64,000 nt of DNA from NCBI GenBank assembly GCA_003014445.1, contig PYGH01000002.1, positions 1 to 64,000 on the forward strand, in the 5' to 3' direction. This DNA comes from Fusobacterium naviforme. GTDB taxonomy: Bacteria > Bacillota > Clostridia > Lachnospirales > Lachnospiraceae. Made by a program: the position numbers and the translations under genes. Under the pieces are notes generated by a model. That model was not told the DNA's origin and did not search any database. It saw only the letters and a program-made list of their open reading frames with translations. The first letter of the stretch is position 1; each line of letters opens with the position of its first letter. Of the stretch, positions 59,374 to 64,000 are shown one piece after another.

Positions 59374-59613
59374 ATGGAACGCAGAATCAGATTACATGGA
59401 GTGGAAGAAGTAAAACGCTTTGTGCAGGCGGCAGAGCGCTGTGATTTTGATATTGATGTGAGTTATAACCGGATCGCGGTAGATGGGAAGTCCTTTCTCG
59501 GTATTATGGGAATGGATCTCGCAAGAGTTCTGAATGTGAGCTATCACGGGCACAATTTGGAATTTGAGCAGATGCTTACGGACTTTGCAGCGGGTGACAG
59601 CACCGCAGCCTGA
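59374..59613 (+). CDS. HPr-like protein without the phosphorylation histidine (Crh-like)
   Basis: A 79-residue protein with the HPr fold pattern. It keeps the region around the regulatory serine (VDGKSFLGIMGMDLARV corresponds to the KSIMGVMSL block of HPr). The catalytic His15 segment GIHARPA is absent; at that place reads AAERCDFDID. It thus cannot carry phosphate from PTS enzyme I and resembles Crh, which acts only through the serine. Ribosome site GGAGAGGAG lies somewhat far upstream. A strong terminator follows. Confidence 0.75.
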   Translation: MERRIRLHGVEEVKRFVQAAERCDFDIDVSYNRIAVDGKSFLGIMGMDLARVLNVSYHGHNLEFEQMLTDFAAGDSTAA

Positions 59614-59643
59614 GCCTGCTGAAACGAATCTGTGCAAAATGAC

Positions 59644-59688
59644 ACAGCAGAGATATGGGGCAGAATTTGCCTGTCTCTGCTGTTTTTT
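59644..59688 (+). terminator. Rho-independent terminator
   Basis: ACAGCAGAGA (59644-59653) pairs perfectly with TCTCTGCTGT (59674-59683), and seven T follow. The 20-base loop holds a further GGCA/TGCC pairing. Confidence 0.9.
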
Positions 59689-59756
59689 TGCCTTTTTATA
59701 GCTTTTATGCGCTGGCGACATGGCAGTACACCCCTCTGCAGTGATAGAATGAGAGC

Positions 59757-62165
59757 ATGATGTACGCACAGAGAATTTCAGTCCGGAATCTGGTGGAATT
59801 TATACTCCGGTCTGGAGATATTGACAATCGCACGGAATTTGATACGGATCCGGAGGCTATGCTGCAGGGCGGCCGCATTCACAGAAAAATACAGAAATCC
59901 ATGCCTCCAAACTATCAGGCAGAGGTCTCGCTGAAGGCTCTGTATGAGGAGAACGGGCTTACCCTGTCTGTCGAGGGACGCGCAGACGGAATCCAGCGAG
60001 AGCAGGATAAGATCACGGTGGACGAGATCAAGGGCATCTATGCAGATGTAAGAAGGCTTACGGAGGCGCGCCCTCTGCACCTTGCACAGGCAAAGTGCTA
60101 TGCCGCCATGCTGGTCAAAAATGAAGAACTGTCAGGGCGGCTTTGCTGTCAGCTGAGTTATTGTAATCTGGAGACGGAGGAAATCAGACGTTTTCAGATA
60201 GAGTATGAAGCGGAGGAGCTTCTTCGCTGGATGAACGCCCTGGTGTCAGAGTATTTCCGCTGGGCGCGTTTCCTTGCGGAGCACAGAGAGGCGCGTAACC
60301 GCAGCGCGGCAGTTCTTAATTTTCCCTACAATTACAGAAGCGGGCAGAAGGAAACTGCAGTAGACGTCTTTCGTGCGATCAGACGCAGTCGCAATCTCTT
60401 TATTCAGGCCCCTACCGGAGTCGGAAAGACACTTTCTGTGATTTATCCCTCCGTCAAGGCGGTCGCCGAGGGACTGTCAGAGCGAGTCTTCTATCTGACA
60501 GCCAAAAACATTGCGCGCAGTGTAGCGGAGGAGAGCTTTCAGCTTCTGACCGGGCGGGGACTGTCCTGGATTAGCTGTTCGCTCAGTGCAAAGGAAAAGC
60601 TCTGTCTGAACGAAGTTGTCGATTGCAATCCGGAGGCCTGTCCCTATGCAAGGGGACACTATGACAGAGTCAACGAGGCAATTTATGAGCTCCTGCAGAC
60701 AGAAGCAGTGATCACAGACCAAGTGCTTTTTTCTCGGGCAAGACAACATTCTGTATGCCCCTATTATCTGAGCCTTGATCTCAGCAGCTGGTGTGACAGC
60801 GTCATTGCAGATTATAACTATGCTTTTGATCCGCGTGCGCACCTGAAGCGTTTCTTTTCGGAGGGCGCAGATAAAAATAACATCTTTCTTATTGATGAGG
60901 CACACAATCTTCCTGAGCGCGCGTCAGAGATGTACAGTGCTGCGCTGAAGAAGGAGGATGTGCTTGCCTTAAAGCGGCTGCTCAGGCCTTATGGTAAGCG
61001 TCTCGGTGCAGCGCTTCAGTCATTGAATCTTGCCATGCTTGCGATGCGAAGAAGCTTATCCGAGTATCCCCGGATCTCAGCTGATCCGATATCCGGCAGA
61101 GAGGCGGCAGAGCTTCCGGATGTAAATTTTCTGCTGTCGCCTCTAAATCAGTGCTACACGCTGCTCTCAGAGCTTATGGAGGACAGAAAAGAACTGCCGG
61201 AGCGAAAGGAGCTGCTTTCGTATTTCTTTGTGCTGCGCAGTTTTCTTGCGGTGGCAGAGGAGCTGGATGAACACTATGTTGTCTATGCTGAGCGCAGAGG
61301 GGAGCAGTTTCTTGTAAAGCTCCTCTGTATTGACCCTTCTGCACAGCTAAAAAAATATCTGGAATTTTCACGGAGCGCGGTATTCTTCTCCGCGACGCTG
61401 CTTCCGATTCAATATTACAAGGACCTGCTGACCGGCGAGCGGGAGGAATTTGCGATCTATGCGGAGAGCCCTTTTCCGAGAGAGCGGCGGCTCCTTCTCT
61501 GTGCGGCCGATGTGAGCTCCCGCTACACGCGACGGAATGAGGCGGAGTATATACGGATAGCGGCCTATATCCGCACACTTCTTACAGCACGGCCGGGAAA
61601 CTATCTCTGCTTTTTCCCTTCCTATACTTATTTGGAAGCGATACACAGACATATCGAAACGCCCCCTGTCTGTGTAAAGGGGGACATGCTTCCGGTGCGC
61701 TATCAGCTTCAGATTCAGCAGCCGGAGATGCAGGAATCTCAGCGTGCGAATTTTTTGTCTGCGTTTCAGGACGGCGCGTGTCCGCAACTTGGGCTCTGCG
61801 TCATGGGCGGAGTGTTTTCAGAGAGCATTGATCTCCGGGCAGAACAGCTGATCGGCGTCGTGGTGGTCGGTACCGGGCTGTCCGCCATCAATACGGAATC
61901 TGAGTTAAAGAGACAGTACTACAATCGCCGAGGGGAAAACGGCTTTGATTACGCCTATCGCTATCCGGGGATGAATAAGGTGATGCAGGCGGCCGGACGT
62001 TTGATTCGAAGTGAGAATGACAGAGGTATTATCCTGCTTCTGGATGAGCGCTTCCTTCACCGCGATTATCGGGTGCTGTTTCCGCGGGAGTGGAGTGACT
62101 GTGAGACAATAACAGAGGAAAAACTGAGGGGGCGCCTCTGTGAATTCTGGAGATATCAGAGTTAA
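59757..62165 (+). CDS. Rad3/DinG-type DNA helicase with N-terminal Cas4-like nuclease domain
   Basis: An 802-residue protein. The first 170 residues resemble a Cas4/PD-(D/E)XK nuclease: GGRIHRKIQ, VEGRADGIQ with the aspartate, and VDEIKGIYADV with the E-x-K pair. The helicase part follows: Walker A QAPTGVGKTLSVIYP, an iron-sulfur region with the cysteines of KLCLNEVVDCNPEACPYA, the DEAH box FLIDEAHNLPERA, and the C-terminal motifs SATLLPIQYY and QAAGRLIRSENDRG. XPD/DinG-type helicases unwind DNA 5' to 3'. The two ATGs at 59757 and 59760 are equally possible starts. The function of this fused form is probably DNA repair. Confidence 0.85.
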   Translation: MMYAQRISVRNLVEFILRSGDIDNRTEFDTDPEAMLQGGRIHRKIQKSMPPNYQAEVSLKALYEENGLTLSVEGRADGIQREQDKITVDEIKGIYADVRRLTEARPLHLAQAKCYAAMLVKNEELSGRLCCQLSYCNLETEEIRRFQIEYEAEELLRWMNALVSEYFRWARFLAEHREARNRSAAVLNFPYNYRSGQKETAVDVFRAIRRSRNLFIQAPTGVGKTLSVIYPSVKAVAEGLSERVFYLTAKNIARSVAEESFQLLTGRGLSWISCSLSAKEKLCLNEVVDCNPEACPYARGHYDRVNEAIYELLQTEAVITDQVLFSRARQHSVCPYYLSLDLSSWCDSVIADYNYAFDPRAHLKRFFSEGADKNNIFLIDEAHNLPERASEMYSAALKKEDVLALKRLLRPYGKRLGAALQSLNLAMLAMRRSLSEYPRISADPISGREAAELPDVNFLLSPLNQCYTLLSELMEDRKELPERKELLSYFFVLRSFLAVAEELDEHYVVYAERRGEQFLVKLLCIDPSAQLKKYLEFSRSAVFFSATLLPIQYYKDLLTGEREEFAIYAESPFPRERRLLLCAADVSSRYTRRNEAEYIRIAAYIRTLLTARPGNYLCFFPSYTYLEAIHRHIETPPVCVKGDMLPVRYQLQIQQPEMQESQRANFLSAFQDGACPQLGLCVMGGVFSESIDLRAEQLIGVVVVGTGLSAINTESELKRQYYNRRGENGFDYAYRYPGMNKVMQAAGRLIRSENDRGIILLLDERFLHRDYRVLFPREWSDCETITEEKLRGRLCEFWRYQS

Positions 62166-62199
62166 ATCAGCACTCTCCGCTCATGAGTGCCAAAAAGGA

Positions 62200-62227
62200 T
62201 TGACATCTGTTCTATAAGGACTATAAT
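62200..62227 (+). promoter_or_regulatory. htpG promoter
   Basis: TTGACA at 62200-62205 and TATAAT at 62222-62227, 16 bases apart. They lie about 75 bases before the ATG at 62304. No CIRCE or CtsR repeat is seen in between. Confidence 0.75.
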
Positions 62228-62303
62228 GCAAGATATGAGTTCATATACGGACAGGCACGGTCTGTTTGATTGCTTTACACTATATAGGATGAGGTGATGT
62301 TTT

Positions 62304-64000
62304 ATGGCGGCAAAGAAGGGCAACTTATCAATTAACAGCGACAACATTTTCCCGATTATCAAGAAATGGCTCTATTCCGATCACGATATTTTTGTGCGAG
62401 AGCTTGTGTCAAATGGCTGCGATGCCGTGACAAAGCTGAAAAAGCTTGCGCTGATGGGAGAGTACACGGAGAGCGAGGGCGAGAAGTACAGCATTCAGGT
62501 GAAGGTGAATCCCGGGGAAAAGAGTCTGAGCTTTACGGATAATGGTCTCGGCATGACAGAGCAGGAGGTGGACGAGTATATCAACCAGATCGCTTTTTCC
62601 GGTGCCAGAGATTTTCTCGAAAAATATAAGGACAAGGCAAATGACGATCAGATCATCGGTCATTTCGGCCTTGGATTTTATTCGGCATTTATGGTGGCAG
62701 ACAGGGTGAGTATTGACAGCCTGTCCTATCAGGAGGGGGCTGATCCGGTTCACTGGGAGTCCGATGGCGGCGTGGAGTATGAAATGACAGATGGCACGCG
62801 CACGGAGCACGGTACAACAGTGACGCTCTATCTGAATGAGGATTGCGCGGAGTTTTCCAATGAATACCGCACCCGTGAGATCCTTGAAAAGTATTGTTCT
62901 TTCATGCCGGTTCCGATTCTTCTCTCTGTGGAGGGAGGCGAGCCGCAGAGTGAGATGATAGAGAAGGATGAGCTGCGCGAGGACGACACCATCATCGAGA
63001 CTGTTGTTGAACCTGCGAAGACGGAAGAAAAGGAGAAGGAGGACGGCAGCAAGGAAACGGTAGAGATCGAGCCGTCCTGTGAGCGCTATAAGATCAGAAA
63101 GCGTCCGGAACAGATCAATGAGATTCATCCGCTCTGGACAAAGCACCCGAATGAGTGCACGGAGGAGGAGTATAAGGAATTTTACCGCAAGGTCTTCCTC
63201 GATTACAGAGAGCCGCTGTTCTGGATACATCTGAATATGGATTATCCGTTTAATCTGAAGGGTATACTTTATTTTCCGAAGATCAATATGGAGTATGAGT
63301 CGATTGAGGGAAAGATAAAGCTCTACAACAATCAGGTCTTCATCGCGGATAATATCAAGGAAGTGATTCCGGAGTTTCTGCTGCTCTTAAAGGGCGTGAT
63401 CGACTGCCCGGATCTTCCGCTGAACGTGTCGCGCAGTGCGCTGCAGAACAATGGCTTTGTGAAGAAAATCAGTGATTATATCACCAAAAAGGTCGCGGAC
63501 AAGCTCTCCGGCATGTGCAAGACGGACCGCGAAAACTATGAGAAGTACTGGGATGACATTGCGCCCTTTATCAAGTTTGGCTGTCTGAAAGACGAGAAAT
63601 TTGCAGAAAAGATCAATGACTATATTCTCTTCAAGAATATTGACGGCAAGTACCTGAGCTTAAAGGACTGCATGGAGGAGAACAAAGAGCGCTTTGAAAA
63701 TAAAATCTTCTATGTGACCGACGAGAAGGCGCAGAGTCAGTACATCCGCATGTTCCGCAATCAGAAGATCGATGCGGTGATTCTCCCCCACGCGATTGAT
63801 ATGCCCTTTATCGGACAGCTTGAGCAGAAGAATAAGGATTTGAAATTCCTGCGTATCGACGCCGATTTAAACGAGGCCTTCCGTGAGACAGAGGATACGG
63901 AGCAGAGCGAGGACGCAAAGAAGCAGGACGAGGCTCTCATCAAGGCTGTGAAGAAGGCGATCGGAAATGAGAAGCTGACGATCACGCTTGAGGCCCTGAA
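62304..64000 (+). CDS. htpG: Chaperone HtpG (Hsp90), 3' end beyond the window
   Basis: The frame is open from the ATG at 62304 to the end of the window (565 codons and two bases), so the C-terminus is not seen. The N-terminal ATPase domain reads INSDNIFPIIKKWLYSDHD, FVRELVSNGCDAVTKLKKLA, FTDNGLGMTEQEVDEYI and GHFGLGFYSAFMVADRV, the known ATP-binding motifs of Hsp90. The middle domain shows DYREPLFWIHLNMDYPFNLK, then DCPDLPLNVSRSALQNN. A charged insertion with TEEKEKEDGSKET follows the ATPase domain. It assists folding under stress. GAGGTGA precedes the ATG. The SNGCDAVTK variant of the usual SNASDAIDK is typical of clostridial forms. Confidence 0.95.
   Translation, partial: MAAKKGNLSINSDNIFPIIKKWLYSDHDIFVRELVSNGCDAVTKLKKLALMGEYTESEGEKYSIQVKVNPGEKSLSFTDNGLGMTEQEVDEYINQIAFSGARDFLEKYKDKANDDQIIGHFGLGFYSAFMVADRVSIDSLSYQEGADPVHWESDGGVEYEMTDGTRTEHGTTVTLYLNEDCAEFSNEYRTREILEKYCSFMPVPILLSVEGGEPQSEMIEKDELREDDTIIETVVEPAKTEEKEKEDGSKETVEIEPSCERYKIRKRPEQINEIHPLWTKHPNECTEEEYKEFYRKVFLDYREPLFWIHLNMDYPFNLKGILYFPKINMEYESIEGKIKLYNNQVFIADNIKEVIPEFLLLLKGVIDCPDLPLNVSRSALQNNGFVKKISDYITKKVADKLSGMCKTDRENYEKYWDDIAPFIKFGCLKDEKFAEKINDYILFKNIDGKYLSLKDCMEENKERFENKIFYVTDEKAQSQYIRMFRNQKIDAVILPHAIDMPFIGQLEQKNKDLKFLRIDADLNEAFRETEDTEQSEDAKKQDEALIKAVKKAIGNEKLTITLEAL

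Noticed and set aside
1-64000. CRISPR arrays, rRNA genes and T-box leaders
   Set aside because: No regularly spaced repeats, no rRNA sequence, and no T-box AGGGTGG-type element with terminator were found when reading through.

Overview
The window reads as a chromosome segment of an anaerobic Firmicute of class Clostridia, most likely family Lachnospiraceae. The grounds are the gene families present (DUF6465, DUF4428, DUF5662, DUF4300, a U32 peptidase next to ZapA, split oxaloacetate decarboxylase genes, NfnAB, ATP-type PEP carboxykinase), strong AGGAGG ribosome binding sites, and many promoters of the TTGACA-N17-TATAAT type. Most of the window is moderately GC-rich, densely packed and mainly on the + strand. 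Two visibly A/T-richer patches, about 1-4440 and about 42900-46200, are mobile or acquired DNA.

Layout. 1-2344: the start of an IS256-family transposase, a nuclease gene of the DUF1016 family that has lost its 5' end next to it, a TraX-like gene and a broken fragment. 2580-4411: an ArsR-type repressor with a two-operator promoter, an ArsP-like permease and a thioredoxin-like protein. 4693-7737: a lipoprotein solute-binding protein and a membrane-tethered LuxR-type regulator, with no permease nearby. 7920-11493: a DUF4428 zinc protein, a zinc-ribbon membrane protein and a TPM-domain membrane protein. 11500-15584: xpt, a lysine-rich DUF6465 protein, a HerA-like ATPase and an acetyltransferase. 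15593-15879: a structured RNA that fits 6S RNA. 15937-21851: an AI-2E family transporter, SEC-C protein, methyltransferase, Hsp33, DUF5662, cold shock protein and an RNase H-like exonuclease. 21962-26438: ruvA, ruvB, zapA and a U32 peptidase. 26641-30595: Nudix hydrolase, a ThyX-like protein coupled to dihydrofolate reductase, and NfnAB.

30788-38550 forms a metabolic block around oxaloacetate. It holds PEP carboxykinase, ilvN, then a five-gene biotin-dependent sodium-pump operon with two different carboxyltransferase subunits, an OadG-like subunit with a large extracytoplasmic domain, a separate biotin carrier and the OadB membrane subunit. 38727-42810 carries a DUF4300 lipoprotein, a small membrane protein, a radical SAM protein, a YbaK deacylase and a MATE transporter. 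42900-46200 is a decayed Tn916-type element: methylase stub, excisionase, a ribbon-helix-helix-like protein and an integrase broken by two frameshifts.

46272-64000 returns to core genes: a low-molecular-weight phosphatase, two surface proteins with cadherin-like domains, and the stress operon GntR-mcsA-mcsB-clpC-radA, where a GntR regulator sits in the place usually held by ctsR. It ends with tRNA-Trp, a cell-wall lysozyme, a Crh-like HPr, a Rad3-type helicase with a Cas4-like front domain, and htpG, which runs off the window. The best candidates for something little described are the membrane LuxR/solute-binding pair, the ThyX-like/DHFR pair, the two-carboxyltransferase pump, and the stress operon with GntR and an McsB whose catalytic motifs are altered. 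All calls come from reading the sequence by eye; no database search or alignment was run.
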